A stretch of 64,000 bases of DNA from Bacillus mojavensis RO-H-1 = KCTC 3706 (lineage in GTDB: Bacteria > Bacillota > Bacilli > Bacillales > Bacillaceae), in contig NZ_JH600286.1 of the NCBI RefSeq assembly GCF_000245335.1, positions 310,001 to 374,000 on the forward strand, written 5' to 3'. This document shows, one piece after another, positions 55,355 to 64,000 of the stretch. The notes under the pieces were generated by a model, which had not been told where the DNA came from, ran no database searches, and was given only the letters and a program-made list of their open reading frames with translations. Within the stretch, counting starts at the first letter, position 1. The number at the start of each line of letters is the position of its first letter. Both the position numbers and the translations under genes were made by a program.

Positions 55355-55382
55355 TATACGGATGTATCGGTAGAAAGTTTCA
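55355..55382 (-). promoter_or_regulatory. Sigma-W-type promoter
   Basis: Minus strand: TGAAAC (55382-55377), 16-bp spacer, CGTATA (55360-55355). This is the exact sigma-W pattern TGAAAC-N16-CGTA; related ECF factors could share it. Confidence 0.75.
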
Positions 55383-55413
55383 TAGAGTAGATCGTTCTTT
55401 TGTCTAACAAAAA

Positions 55414-55441
55414 GCCTCAGACCGCTTTTGCGGCCTGAGGC
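55414..55441 (-). terminator. htrA terminator
   Basis: GCCTCAGaCCGC and GCGGcCTGAGGC pair with one internal mismatch; the minus-strand end is followed by TTTTTG. Confidence 0.88.
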
Positions 55442-55448
55442 GCTTTTC

Positions 55449-56804
55449 TTAAGAAGGTGTTTCTTCTTTTTGATCGAGTTTAATTTTTTTCGTCATTTCT
55501 TTGCCGTTTCTGAGAATTTTCACTTCGACGGTGTCGCCGATATTTGCGTCTTTGTATAGGATATTGCGCAATTCGCTGCCTGTGTTGATTTTTTTGCCTT
55601 TTATGCTGATGATAATATCTTCGGCTTTCAGCCCGGCCTTTGCAGCAGGGGAGCCTGAAGCGACTTCACGGATGTATACGCCTTTATTCAGCTGGCTGCC
55701 GAATAAGCCAAGTGTGCCTTCTTGATAGTTTTGCGGCACCTGTTCCAAATCGAGCATGCTGACACCGATATATGGACGTTCAATTTGCCCTTTAGACAGC
55801 AATTCTTCAGCTATCGGTTTGACGTCGTTGCTTGGAATGGCAAATCCGATGCCCTCAACATCATCTTCACTGATTTTCATGCTGTTAATGCCGACAATTT
55901 TGCCGTCTGTATTTAACAACGGACCGCCGCTGTTACCCGGGTTAATTGCGGCATCAGTTTGAATCACGTTAATGCTTGTTTGACCGGCTGATGTTGACAT
56001 TGAAACTGTTCTATCCACGCCGCTTACAATTCCTTGTGTTACTGTGCGAGACAGGTCTTTACCGAGCGGATCTCCAATTGCAATGACGGTTTCGCCTGTT
56101 CTGAGATCCGATGAATCACCGAAGTTTGCTACCTTTGTTACGTGGTCATCACTGATTTGAAGAACCGCTAAATCTGTTAAAGAGTCACTGCCTACAAGCT
56201 TTGCTGTCACATCAGTGCCGTCGTATAAAGACACTTTAAGTGAAGTTGCGCCTTCTACAACGTGGTTATTCGTAATGATATAAGCCTTGCCGTTCTCTTT
56301 TTTGAAAATGACACCTGATCCTGAGCCGCTTTCTGTATCTTCGCTAGAATCAGAGCCGGAACCAAACAAAGAGCTATTTGACTGAGTCTGAAGGTTTGTG
56401 ATACCCACAATCGCCGGTGATAAATCTTCCACCATATTTGAGATTTTAGAAGAATCCTCGCTCTTAAATGCAGATGAGCTGCTTGAGCCCGTCGAGCTTT
56501 TGTTTGATTCAGAGGAGGTGCTTTTAGCTGTAACAGATTGAGTTTGCTGCTGGCTGGACGTCTGTTTCGCTGCGTCCTGAGAATCGTGGTCGCCAAGCGG
56601 TGTGAACGTATAAATGCCAAGGGCGAGACTTCCGCCGATGACTCCGCCAAGCAGCGGCCTGAACCATCCGAATCCGCGCTTTTTCTTCTCTTGATCATGA
56701 ATCACATTGCGGGCTGAGTAAGAAGGGTTTTGATCATTCTCTTTCGTTAAAAAAACCTCATTCTCTTGTCCTTCTGTTCTATTTTCGTCACGATAGTTAT
56801 CCAT
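55449..56804 (-). CDS. htrA: HtrA, membrane-anchored serine protease
   Basis: 451 residues from ATG 56804 (GGAGTG upstream; the ATG at 56807 is adjacent). Cytoplasmic N-terminus, one membrane helix (about 58-78), a Ser/Gln-rich linker, a trypsin-like domain with the triad in TNNHVVEG, DSLTDLAVL and NPGNSGGPL, and a C-terminal PDZ domain. It removes misfolded secreted proteins and is induced by CssRS. It faces away from proG. Confidence 0.95.
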   Translation of the reverse strand: MDNYRDENRTEGQENEVFLTKENDQNPSYSARNVIHDQEKKKRGFGWFRPLLGGVIGGSLALGIYTFTPLGDHDSQDAAKQTSSQQQTQSVTAKSTSSESNKSSTGSSSSSAFKSEDSSKISNMVEDLSPAIVGITNLQTQSNSSLFGSGSDSSEDTESGSGSGVIFKKENGKAYIITNNHVVEGATSLKVSLYDGTDVTAKLVGSDSLTDLAVLQISDDHVTKVANFGDSSDLRTGETVIAIGDPLGKDLSRTVTQGIVSGVDRTVSMSTSAGQTSINVIQTDAAINPGNSGGPLLNTDGKIVGINSMKISEDDVEGIGFAIPSNDVKPIAEELLSKGQIERPYIGVSMLDLEQVPQNYQEGTLGLFGSQLNKGVYIREVASGSPAAKAGLKAEDIIISIKGKKINTGSELRNILYKDANIGDTVEVKILRNGKEMTKKIKLDQKEETPS

Positions 56805-56870
56805 CATGTTCACTCCGTTTCTCTCTATTTTCAACTCATTACATCTTGATTATGGCAGTTTTATGACTTG

Positions 56871-56930
56871 ATTTTATCATAAACAAAAACTGTGGGATAA
56901 AAATGAAAACTTTATGGGAAATTGTGAAAA
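56871..56930 (-). promoter_or_regulatory. htrA promoter region with repeated CssR-like motifs
   Basis: Plus-strand GGGATAAAAATGAAAA (56894) and GGGAAATTGTGAAAA (56916) are direct repeats with a 22-bp period; read on the minus strand they give TTTTCAT and TTTTCAC. A TATGATAAAAT -10-like stretch is at 56881-56871. CssR control of htrA is established; the exact sites are inferred. Confidence 0.5.
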
Positions 56931-56985
56931 AGTACGAAAACCGGTACACTTTATAAGGAATATTGTACATGAAAGGGCTGAAACG

Positions 56986-57804
56986 ATGGAACCAATCGGA
57001 TTGATCGGATATGGCAGCATGGCGGATATGATCGCCAGACAGCTGCTGAAGCATAAACAAATAGAGGAAAATGAGCTGTTTGTTGAGACAAGAACTAAGG
57101 GCGATCGGCTTCAGGCATTGCTCGCTGACTATCCAAACGTTTCGGCAAAACCGCTCGAGGTATGGGCGGAAAAGTGCGCGTTGATCTTTATATGTGTCCC
57201 GCCGCTCCATGTCATTGAAACAGTGCGTCGGCTGCACCCGTATGTGAACCGGAATACTCATATTGTATCCGTTGCGGCTGGTGTGCCTCTGCGGCTTTTA
57301 GAGGCTGAAACGGCAGCTGGAATATCACGGGTGATCCCGGCCATTACATCTGAAGCAGAAGCCGGCATCTCGCTGGTTGTTCACAGTGAAGCTCTGGCGG
57401 CACAGAAGAAAGAACGTTTGGATGAACTGTTATCGGCTTTCAGCAGTGTGCGAGAAATAAAAGAATCCAATTTGGATGCCGCCAGTAATCTGACGAGCTC
57501 TGCTCCTGGCTTCATTGCCGCAGTGTTTGAAGAATTAGCGCTGGCGGCTGTGAGAAACAGCGGCCTGACAAAAGAAGAAGCCTTTGATTTCCTGATACAC
57601 TCACTGTATGGGACAGGCAAGCTGCTGATTGAAAAGAAGATGACCTTTGAGGAGACGCTGAACCGTGTTGCAACGAAAGGCGGAATTACAGGAGAGGGGG
57701 CGGCGGTGATACGTGCCTCCGTGCCGAATGTATTTGATCAAGTATTTGAAAAAACACTCGGAAAATACGAGCAGCTGACAGAACAGGCAGCAAAAGAAAC
57801 ATGA
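56986..57804 (+). CDS. proG: ProG, pyrroline-5-carboxylate reductase
   Basis: 272 residues from ATG 56986; the longer frame from 56914 starts inside the htrA control region. Rossmann start IGLIGYGSMADMI and the C-terminal dimer domain with NLTSSAPGFIAAV and TKGGITGEG. It makes proline from P5C; it is one of several P5C reductases in B. subtilis. Confidence 0.92.
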   Translation: MEPIGLIGYGSMADMIARQLLKHKQIEENELFVETRTKGDRLQALLADYPNVSAKPLEVWAEKCALIFICVPPLHVIETVRRLHPYVNRNTHIVSVAAGVPLRLLEAETAAGISRVIPAITSEAEAGISLVVHSEALAAQKKERLDELLSAFSSVREIKESNLDAASNLTSSAPGFIAAVFEELALAAVRNSGLTKEEAFDFLIHSLYGTGKLLIEKKMTFEETLNRVATKGGITGEGAAVIRASVPNVFDQVFEKTLGKYEQLTEQAAKET

Positions 57805-57828
57805 ATCCTTGAAAGAGGGTTCTTTTTT
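57803..57828 (+). terminator. proG terminator
   Basis: GAAtCCT and AGGgTTC pair around a six-base loop, followed by TTTTTTA. The stem overlaps the proG stop codon. Confidence 0.7.
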
Positions 57829-57861
57829 ATCTCTGACCGTTAGCGATTTTTCCCAGCTATA

Positions 57862-57890
57862 TTGCATTTTTCCTCTTTTTTTAATATAAT
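57862..57890 (+). promoter_or_regulatory. dpp operon promoter
   Basis: TTGCAT (57862-57867), 17 bp, TATAAT (57885-57890): sigma-A type. CodY repression of dpp is established; only a poor CodY-box match (GAATATTCGTAATTT, 57897) is seen just downstream. Confidence 0.8.
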
Positions 57891-57931
57891 CTGTTAGAAT
57901 ATTCGTAATTTAGTAAAAAAGGAGGAGCGCT

Positions 57932-58756
57932 ATGAAACTGTACATGTCAGTAGATATGGAGGGTATTTCAGGTCTTCCGGATGATACCTTTGTTGATTCC
58001 GGCAAACGTAATTATGAACGCGGACGGCTAATCATGACCGAAGAAGCAAACTACTGTATTACCGAAGCGTTTAACAGCGGGTGTACGGAGGTGCTGGTGA
58101 ATGACAGCCATTCGAAAATGAATAATCTGATGGTTGAAAAGCTTCATCCGGAGGCAGATTTGATTTCCGGCGATGTTAAACCATTTTCAATGGTGCAGGG
58201 GCTGGATGATACTTTCACGGGCGCGTTGTTTCTCGGCTATCACGCAAGAGCATCAACTCCCGGTGTCATGTCCCATAGCATGATTTTCGGTGTTCGTCAT
58301 TTTTACATAAATGATCAGCCTGTCGGTGAGCTTGGATTAAATGCTTACGTTGCCGGTTATTACGATGTCCCGGTATTAATGGTAGCCGGTGATGACCGGG
58401 CGGCCAAAGAAGCTGAAGAGCTCATCCCGAATGTCACGACAGCTGCTGTTAAACAAACGATTTCAAGATCTGCAGTTAAATGTCTGTCACCTGCGAAAGC
58501 CGGCCGGCTGCTGACAGAAAAAACCGCATATGCCCTGCAGAACAAGGATAAAGTTAAACCGCTTACACCGCCTGACAGGCCTGTATTGAGCATTGAATTT
58601 GCCAATTACGGCCAAGCTGAGTGGGCTCATCTAATGCCGGGTACAGAAATCAAACCGGGAACCACAATCGTTCAATTTCAGGCGAAGGATATGCTTGAAG
58701 CCTACCAGGCTATGCTTGTCATGACTGAACTGGCGATGCGAACATCATTCTGCTAA
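57932..58756 (+). CDS. dppA: DppA, zinc D-aminopeptidase
   Basis: 274 residues, M55 family. Known zinc ligands are visible: D8 and E10 in SVDMEGISG, histidines in NDSHSKM and LGYHARAS, and the glutamate of VGELGLN. It frees D-amino acids from peptides such as D-Ala-D-Ala and forms a decamer. ATG 57932 follows AAAGGAGGAGCGC. It heads the dpp operon, so peptides imported by DppBCDE can be cleaved at once. Confidence 0.96.
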   Translation: MKLYMSVDMEGISGLPDDTFVDSGKRNYERGRLIMTEEANYCITEAFNSGCTEVLVNDSHSKMNNLMVEKLHPEADLISGDVKPFSMVQGLDDTFTGALFLGYHARASTPGVMSHSMIFGVRHFYINDQPVGELGLNAYVAGYYDVPVLMVAGDDRAAKEAEELIPNVTTAAVKQTISRSAVKCLSPAKAGRLLTEKTAYALQNKDKVKPLTPPDRPVLSIEFANYGQAEWAHLMPGTEIKPGTTIVQFQAKDMLEAYQAMLVMTELAMRTSFC

Positions 58757-58771
58757 AGGGGTGTTAAGGCT

Positions 58772-59698
58772 TTGGCAAGATATATAATGAAGCGTTTTTT
58801 GGCAATGGCAGCTACGATTTTGGTCATTACCACCCTGACTTTTGTTCTGATGAAGGTCATTCCCGGATCTCCTTTTAATGAGGAGAGGGGTACAAATGAA
58901 GCGGTTCAAAGAAATCTCGAAGCCTACTATCACTTAGACGATCCTCTCATTATCCAATACATCATCTATCTAAAATCCATCATTACATTCGATTTTGGCC
59001 CTTCTATTAAAAAACCGTCAGACAGTGTAAATGATATGCTGGAGCGCGGATTTCCCGTTTCCTTCGAACTTGGGATGGCAGCGATTGTCATTGCTGTGAT
59101 CTCAGGGCTGATACTTGGCGTAACCGCCGCGCTGCGCCGCAACGGCTTTTTGGACTACGCTGCGATGAGCCTCGCGGTACTCGGCATTTCCATCCCGAAT
59201 TTTATTATGGCGACGTTGCTTATTCAGCAGTTTGCCGTCAATTTTAAACTATTTCCCGCCGCTACGTGGACGAGCCCGATCCATATGGTGCTTCCGACCG
59301 CAGCGCTTGCAGTTGGACCGATGGCGATTATCGCCAGGCTGACAAGATCAAGCATGGTCGAAGTCCTGACACAGGATTATATCCGCACAGCGAAAGCGAA
59401 AGGGCTGTCTCCGCTCAAAATTATCGTAAAACACGCACTCAGAAACGCGCTCATGCCCGTCATTACCGTACTGGGAACACTCGTTGCCAGCATTTTAACA
59501 GGAAGCTTTGTTATTGAAAAAATCTTTGCCATTCCCGGAATGGGAAAATATTTTGTCGAAAGCATTAATCAGCGGGACTATCCCGTGATTATGGGAACGA
59601 CCGTTTTTTACAGCGTCATTTTGATCGTGATGCTGTTTTTGGTCGACTTGGCCTACGGTCTGCTGGACCCGCGCATTAAACTGCATAAGAAAGGGTGA
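58772..59698 (+). CDS. dppB: DppB, dipeptide ABC permease
   Basis: 308 residues with six membrane helices and the EAA-loop typical of binding-protein-dependent permeases (TAKAKGLSPLKIIVKHALRN). TTG 58772 follows AAAGGGGTG. It overlaps the region before dppC by a few bases. It pairs with DppC as the membrane channel. Confidence 0.95.
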   Translation: MARYIMKRFLAMAATILVITTLTFVLMKVIPGSPFNEERGTNEAVQRNLEAYYHLDDPLIIQYIIYLKSIITFDFGPSIKKPSDSVNDMLERGFPVSFELGMAAIVIAVISGLILGVTAALRRNGFLDYAAMSLAVLGISIPNFIMATLLIQQFAVNFKLFPAATWTSPIHMVLPTAALAVGPMAIIARLTRSSMVEVLTQDYIRTAKAKGLSPLKIIVKHALRNALMPVITVLGTLVASILTGSFVIEKIFAIPGMGKYFVESINQRDYPVIMGTTVFYSVILIVMLFLVDLAYGLLDPRIKLHKKG

Positions 59699-59703
59699 AG
59701 CGT

Positions 59704-60666
59704 ATGAATCTCCCTGTACAAACAGATGAACGCCAGCCGCAGCAGCACGTTCAGGTGCCGGACGAATGGTTTGTTACGAATCAGGAAAAGACCCAAGAGA
59801 CCGATTCAGTCAAACGGCCGAGTTTGTCCTACGCGCAGGATGCCTGGAGGAGGCTGAAGAAAAATAAACTAGCGATGGCCGGGCTTTTTATTCTTTTATT
59901 TCTATTTGTGATGGCAGCAGTCGGTCCTTTTTTATCCCCTCATAGTGTCGCGCGCCAATCGCTGACAGAACAAAACCTTCCCCCTTCTGCAGATCATTGG
60001 TTCGGTACAGATGAGCTTGGCCGGGATGTGTTTACACGAACATGGTACGGAGCGAGGATTTCGTTATTTGTCGGAGTGATGGCTGCACTGATTGATTTTT
60101 TGATCGGTGTCATTTACGGAGGCATTGCTGGCTATAAAGGCGGCAGAACAGACAGTGTTATGATGCGGATTATTGAAGTGCTGTACGGGCTGCCGTATCT
60201 TCTTGTTGTCATTTTGCTGATGGTCTTGATGGGTCCGGGGCTTGGCACCATTATCGTAGCGCTGACTGTTACGGGATGGGTCGGCATGGCGAGAATTGTA
60301 AGGGGCCAAGTGCTGCAAATAAAAAATTATGAGTATGTGCTCGCCTCGAAAACCTTTGGTGCGAAAACCTTACGCATCATTCGCAAAAATTTGCTGCCGA
60401 ATACAATGGGCGCGATCATCGTACAAATGACTTTAACTGTACCTACCGCCATATTCGCAGAATCATTTTTGAGCTTTCTCGGTCTCGGCATTCAAGCGCC
60501 GTTTGCCAGCTGGGGTGTGATGGCGAATGACGGCCTGCCGACCATTTTATCTGGGCATTGGTGGCGCCTGTTCTTTCCTGCCTTTTTCATCTCATTAACG
60601 ATGTACGCGTTTAATGTGCTGGGTGACGGATTGCAGGATGCACTGGACCCTAAGCTAAGGAGGTAG
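59704..60666 (+). CDS. dppC: DppC, dipeptide ABC permease
   Basis: 320 residues from ATG 59704; GTG 59695 overlaps the dppB stop but lacks spacing. The N-terminal ~55 residues are soluble, then OppC_N, then the permease domain with the EAA loop (ASKTFGAKTLRIIRKNLLPN). It is four bases before dppD. Confidence 0.95.
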   Translation: MNLPVQTDERQPQQHVQVPDEWFVTNQEKTQETDSVKRPSLSYAQDAWRRLKKNKLAMAGLFILLFLFVMAAVGPFLSPHSVARQSLTEQNLPPSADHWFGTDELGRDVFTRTWYGARISLFVGVMAALIDFLIGVIYGGIAGYKGGRTDSVMMRIIEVLYGLPYLLVVILLMVLMGPGLGTIIVALTVTGWVGMARIVRGQVLQIKNYEYVLASKTFGAKTLRIIRKNLLPNTMGAIIVQMTLTVPTAIFAESFLSFLGLGIQAPFASWGVMANDGLPTILSGHWWRLFFPAFFISLTMYAFNVLGDGLQDALDPKLRR

Positions 60667-60670
60667 CTGT

Positions 60671-61678
60671 ATGGAGAAAGTTCTGTCAGTCAATGATCTG
60701 CACGTTTCTTTTACGACTTACGGCGGGACGGTTCAGGCGGTCAGAGGCGTGAGCTTCGATTTGTACAAAGGCGAAACCTTTGCCATTGTCGGTGAATCGG
60801 GCTGCGGCAAGAGCGTCACCTCTCAGAGCATTATGGGACTGCTCCCGCCCTATTCAGCGAAGGTGACAGACGGCAGCATTTTATTTAAAAACAAAGACCT
60901 TTGCCGTCTCTCTGACAGAGAAATGAGGAGCATAAGGGGAGCGGATATTTCAATGATTTTTCAAGATCCGATGACGGCGTTAAACCCGACGCTGACTGTC
61001 GGAGACCAGCTGGCAGAAGCGCTTCTTCGTCACAAGAGGATGAAGAAAAAGGCTGCTGAGAAAGAGGTTCTTTCTATGCTGAGATTGGTCGGCATTCCAG
61101 ATCCTGAAGCACGCCTGAAGCAGTATCCCCATCAATTCAGCGGCGGCATGAGACAGCGGATTGTCATTGCGATGGCGCTGATCTGCGAGCCTGATATTTT
61201 AATAGCGGATGAACCGACAACTGCCCTTGACGTCACCATACAGGCGCAAATTCTGGAACTGTTTAAAGAGATTCAGAGAAAAACAAAGGTTTCTGTCATT
61301 TTGATCACACACGATTTAGGGGTGGTTGCGCAGGTTGCTGACAGGGTGGCAGTGATGTATGCCGGAAAAATAGCGGAAATTGGCACGAGAAAAGATATAT
61401 TTTACAAGCCGCAGCACCCTTATACAAAAGGGCTGCTGAATTCCGTCCCGCGGCTGGATCTTGAGGACGCGGAGCTGATTCCGATTGACGGCACGCCGCC
61501 GGATTTATTTTCACCGCCGCCGGGCTGCCCATTTGCCGCCCGCTGTCCGAGCAGAATGATCGTGTGCGACAGGGTATACCCTGATCAAACCGTTCGATCC
61601 GGCACGCACGCTGTTCACTGCTGGCTTCAGGATAAACGGGCTGAGCACGCGGTGCTGCCGGGAGCGAAGAATGAATAA
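60671..61678 (+). CDS. dppD: DppD, dipeptide ABC ATPase
   Basis: 335 residues. Walker A GESGCGKS, signature FSGGMRQR, Walker B ILIADEP and the H-loop ITHDLG are intact; the oligopeptide/dipeptide C-terminal region has the cysteines of [19 protein letters not shown]. No second ATPase (DppF) follows, so DppD probably works as a homodimer. GGAGGTAGCTG lies upstream of ATG 60671. Confidence 0.95.
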   Translation: MEKVLSVNDLHVSFTTYGGTVQAVRGVSFDLYKGETFAIVGESGCGKSVTSQSIMGLLPPYSAKVTDGSILFKNKDLCRLSDREMRSIRGADISMIFQDPMTALNPTLTVGDQLAEALLRHKRMKKKAAEKEVLSMLRLVGIPDPEARLKQYPHQFSGGMRQRIVIAMALICEPDILIADEPTTALDVTIQAQILELFKEIQRKTKVSVILITHDLGVVAQVADRVAVMYAGKIAEIGTRKDIFYKPQHPYTKGLLNSVPRLDLEDAELIPIDGTPPDLFSPPPGCPFAARCPSRMIVCDRVYPDQTVRSGTHAVHCWLQDKRAEHAVLPGAKNE

Positions 61679-61696
61679 CGAAAAAGGGGGAAGAGG

Positions 61697-63328
61697 ATGA
61701 AGAGAGTGAAGAAGCTATGGGGAATGGGTCTTGCACTGGGGCTTTCATTTGCGCTGATGGGATGCACGGCAAATGAGCAGGCTGGAAAAGAAAGCGGAGA
61801 AGATAAGGCAAAGACAAACGGAGAAAAGGTACTGTACTTAAATAATGAAAATGAACCGACTTCGTTTGACCCGCCGATCGGTTTTAATAATGTGTCTTGG
61901 CAGCCGTTAAATAACATCATGGAAGGGTTAACGCGCCTCGGTAAAGACAATGAACCGGAGCCGGCGATGGCAGAGAAGTGGTCTGTGTCGAAGGATAAAA
62001 AAACGTACACATTTACGATTCGGGAAAATGCGAAATGGACGAACGGAGACCCTGTGACAGCCGGAGATTTTGAATACGCTTGGAAACGGATGCTTGATCC
62101 GAAAACAGGAGCATCTTCCGCGTTTCTCGGCTACTTTATTGAAGGCGGCGAAGCCTATAACAGCGGAAAAGGAAAAAGAGACGATGTGAAGGTGACGGCA
62201 AAGGATGATCATACCCTTGAAGTGACACTTGCCGCGCCGCAAAAATATTTCCTGAGCGTGGTGTCAAACCCGGCGTATTTTCCGGTTAACGAAAAAGTCG
62301 ATAAAGAAAATCCAAAGTGGTTTGCTGAAGCTGATACATTTGTCGGCAACGGACCGTTTAAACTGGCGGAATGGAAGCATGATGACAGCATCACAATGGA
62401 AAAAAGCGATACGTACTGGGATAAAGAAACCGTTAAGCTTGACAAAGTGAAATGGGCAATGGTGAGTGACAGAAATACAGATTACCAAATGTTTCAGTCT
62501 GGAGAATTGGACACAGCATACGTACCGGCTGAGCTAAGTGACCAGCTGCTGGATCAAGACAACGTGCACATCGTTGATCAGGCGGGTTTATACTTTTATC
62601 GCTTTAATGTCAATATGGAGCCGTTCCAAAATGAAAACATCAGAAAAGCCTTCGCAATGGCTGTTGATCAGAAGGAAATCGTAAAATACGTCACGAAAAA
62701 CAATGAAAAACCGGCACACGCTTTTGTTTCGCCCGGGTTTACACAGCCTGACGGCAAGGACTTTCGGGAAGCGGGCGGAGACCTGATCACACCAAATGAA
62801 AACAAAGCGAAGCAGCTGTTAGAAAAAGGAATGAAGGAAGAGAAGTATGACAAGCTGCCTGCGGTCACGCTTACTTACAGTACGAAACCGGAGCATAAAA
62901 AGATTGCTGAAGCCATCCAGCAAAAATTGAAAAATACTCTTGGCGTCGATGTGAAGCTGGCCAATATGGAGTGGAACGTGTTTTTAGAGGAGCAAAAAGC
63001 GCTTAAGTTCCAATTCTCACAAAGCTCATTTCTGCCTGATTATGCGGACCCTATCAGTTTCCTGGAAGCCTTCCAAACAGGAAATTCGATGAACCGCACA
63101 GGCTGGACCAACAAAGAATATGATCAGCTGATGAAGCAGGCGAAAAATGAAGCGGATGAAAAAACGCGTTTTTCACTCATGCATAAGGCGGAAAAGCTTC
63201 TCATCAATGAAGCACCGATCATTCCGGTTTATTTCTATAATCAGGTCAATCTGCAAAACGAACATGTAAAGGACATCGTCCGGCACCCTGTCGGCTATAT
63301 CGATTTAAAATGGGCCGATAAAAACTAA
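61697..63328 (+). CDS. dppE: DppE, dipeptide-binding lipoprotein
   Basis: 543 residues. Signal peptide with lipobox LMGC (Cys23), then an SBP_bac_5 domain (OppA/DppA type). It captures dipeptides, or cell-wall murein peptides, outside the membrane and delivers them to DppBC. ATG 61697 follows AAGGGGGAAGAGG. A long hairpin at 63342 probably limits readthrough into ykfA. Confidence 0.95.
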   Translation: MKRVKKLWGMGLALGLSFALMGCTANEQAGKESGEDKAKTNGEKVLYLNNENEPTSFDPPIGFNNVSWQPLNNIMEGLTRLGKDNEPEPAMAEKWSVSKDKKTYTFTIRENAKWTNGDPVTAGDFEYAWKRMLDPKTGASSAFLGYFIEGGEAYNSGKGKRDDVKVTAKDDHTLEVTLAAPQKYFLSVVSNPAYFPVNEKVDKENPKWFAEADTFVGNGPFKLAEWKHDDSITMEKSDTYWDKETVKLDKVKWAMVSDRNTDYQMFQSGELDTAYVPAELSDQLLDQDNVHIVDQAGLYFYRFNVNMEPFQNENIRKAFAMAVDQKEIVKYVTKNNEKPAHAFVSPGFTQPDGKDFREAGGDLITPNENKAKQLLEKGMKEEKYDKLPAVTLTYSTKPEHKKIAEAIQQKLKNTLGVDVKLANMEWNVFLEEQKALKFQFSQSSFLPDYADPISFLEAFQTGNSMNRTGWTNKEYDQLMKQAKNEADEKTRFSLMHKAEKLLINEAPIIPVYFYNQVNLQNEHVKDIVRHPVGYIDLKWADKN

Positions 63329-63341
63329 CACGGCGATTGAG

Positions 63342-63380
63342 AAAATACTGCTCTCTTTATGTGAAGGAGCGGTATTTTTT
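63342..63380 (+). terminator. Hairpin between dppE and ykfA
   Basis: AAAATACTGCTC and GAGCGGTATTTT pair (one mismatch) around a 13-base loop and are followed by TTCTC. It is probably a partial terminator. Confidence 0.7.
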
Positions 63381-63435
63381 CTCTTATTTGCACGTATACG
63401 TAGGGTGCAGAGCAAATGAAGGGAGCTGATCGGAG

Positions 63436-64000
63436 TTGAATCACAAGCCGAACGCACTGAAAAAAGGCGATACAGTCGGTGTCATCGCACCTGCAAGCCC
63501 GCCTGATCCGAAAAAGCTTGACACGGCGCTTTTGTTTTTAGAGGAGCTCGGCCTTCAGGTAAAGCTGGGCAAGGCGCTGAAAAACCAGCACGGCTATTTA
63601 GCGGGACAGGATGATGAGCGGCTGGCTGATCTGCACGAGATGTTCAAAGACCAGGAGGTGAAAGCGGTGCTGTGCGCATGCGGAGGCTTTGGCACGGGAC
63701 GGATCGCCTCAAGCATTGATTACAGCTTGCTCCGCAAACACCCTAAAATCTTTTGGGGATACAGTGATATTACGTTTTTACATACCGCCATCCATCAAAA
63801 CACAGGCCTCGTCACTTTTCACGGCCCGATGCTCAGCTCAGATATAGGCCTTGAAGACGTTCATCCCCTGACAAAAGCGTCGTATCAGCAGCTGTTTCAA
63901 GAGACGGTATTCACCTATACAGAAAAACTTTCTCCGCTGACGGTGCTTGTTCCGGGAAAAGCGGAAGGGGCGCTTGTCGGCGGCAATCTTTCCTTGCTGT
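63436..64000 (+). CDS. ykfA: YkfA, LD-carboxypeptidase (5' part)
   Basis: The first 188 codons are present; the gene runs off the right edge. S66/LdcA family: GDTVGVIAPASPP at the start and the nucleophile serine in WGYSDIT. It removes the terminal D-Ala from murein tetrapeptides. TTG 63436 follows GGGAGCTG. It begins the ykfABCD group, which together with dpp recycles cell-wall peptides. Confidence 0.9.
   Translation, partial: MNHKPNALKKGDTVGVIAPASPPDPKKLDTALLFLEELGLQVKLGKALKNQHGYLAGQDDERLADLHEMFKDQEVKAVLCACGGFGTGRIASSIDYSLLRKHPKIFWGYSDITFLHTAIHQNTGLVTFHGPMLSSDIGLEDVHPLTKASYQQLFQETVFTYTEKLSPLTVLVPGKAEGALVGGNLSLL

Noticed and set aside
1-64000. CRISPR arrays, rRNA, tRNA or intact insertion sequences
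   Set aside because: No spaced direct repeats of CRISPR type, no rRNA or tRNA sequence and no transposase were recognised. The only strong tandem repeats are coding (xkdO and the coat gene).

Overview
The window is a contiguous piece of a Bacillus subtilis-group chromosome. I recognise its gene content and order by protein family and by remembered B. subtilis 168 synteny; no search was run. It runs from the hexuronate operon, through the defective prophage PBSX, to the dpp operon. It is not identical to strain 168 as I remember it: yjoB and yjqA are missing, a CotC/CotU-like spore coat gene sits next to the prophage, and the tape measure protein XkdO is far longer (1772 residues against about 1330).

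Layout. (1) 1-9925: hexuronate genes on the plus strand (end of yjmB, yjmC, yjmD, uxuA, yjmF, exuT, exuR, uxaB, uxaA). They take up galacturonate and glucuronate and convert them towards 2-keto-3-deoxygluconate, with the LacI-type repressor ExuR inside the cluster. (2) 9928-13010: yjnA and yjoA on the minus strand, then the rapA-phrA phosphatase/peptide pair with a ComA box. (3) 13150-16700: prophage left flank, with the endolysin gene xlyB, the cotC/cotU-like gene, yjqB (gamma-PGA hydrolase family) and yjqC (Mn-catalase family). (4) 16700-45710: PBSX proper. This has xkdA and xre facing left, four Xre operators, an early operon ending in the sigma-like activator xpf, and one long late operon for terminase, portal, capsid, contractile tail, baseplate, fibre and lysis genes. 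(5) 45700-46838: the spoIISABC toxin-antitoxin locus on the minus strand. (6) 46919-55293: pit-ykaA (phosphate transport), steT (Ser/Thr exchange), mhqA (quinone-induced dioxygenase), the glycosyltransferase pair ykcB-ykcC and an unnamed small membrane protein with a sigma-W-type promoter. (7) 55414-64000: htrA, proG, dppABCDE and the start of ykfA (D-aminopeptidase, dipeptide import, LD-carboxypeptidase: a cell-wall peptide salvage unit).

Points of most interest: a 32-bp sequence shared by the regions upstream of xtmA and xlyB, probably the Xpf-dependent late promoter; a textbook -1 frameshift heptamer at the end of xkdN that would make a G/GT-type tail chaperone fusion; a +1 indel in an A7 run that breaks the tail sheath gene xkdK; eleven 81-bp and five 123-bp tandem repeats in xkdO; a start-stop ATG-TAA with its own strong ribosome binding site just before xhlA; several hairpin attenuators inside the prophage operons; and a relocated or extra CotC/CotU paralogue behind a sigma-K-type promoter. 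Within PBSX, Xre (perhaps controlled by the protease-like XkdA) represses early transcription, early genes lead to Xpf, Xpf should switch on the late operon and xlyB, and XepA/XhlA/XhlB/XlyA release the particles.
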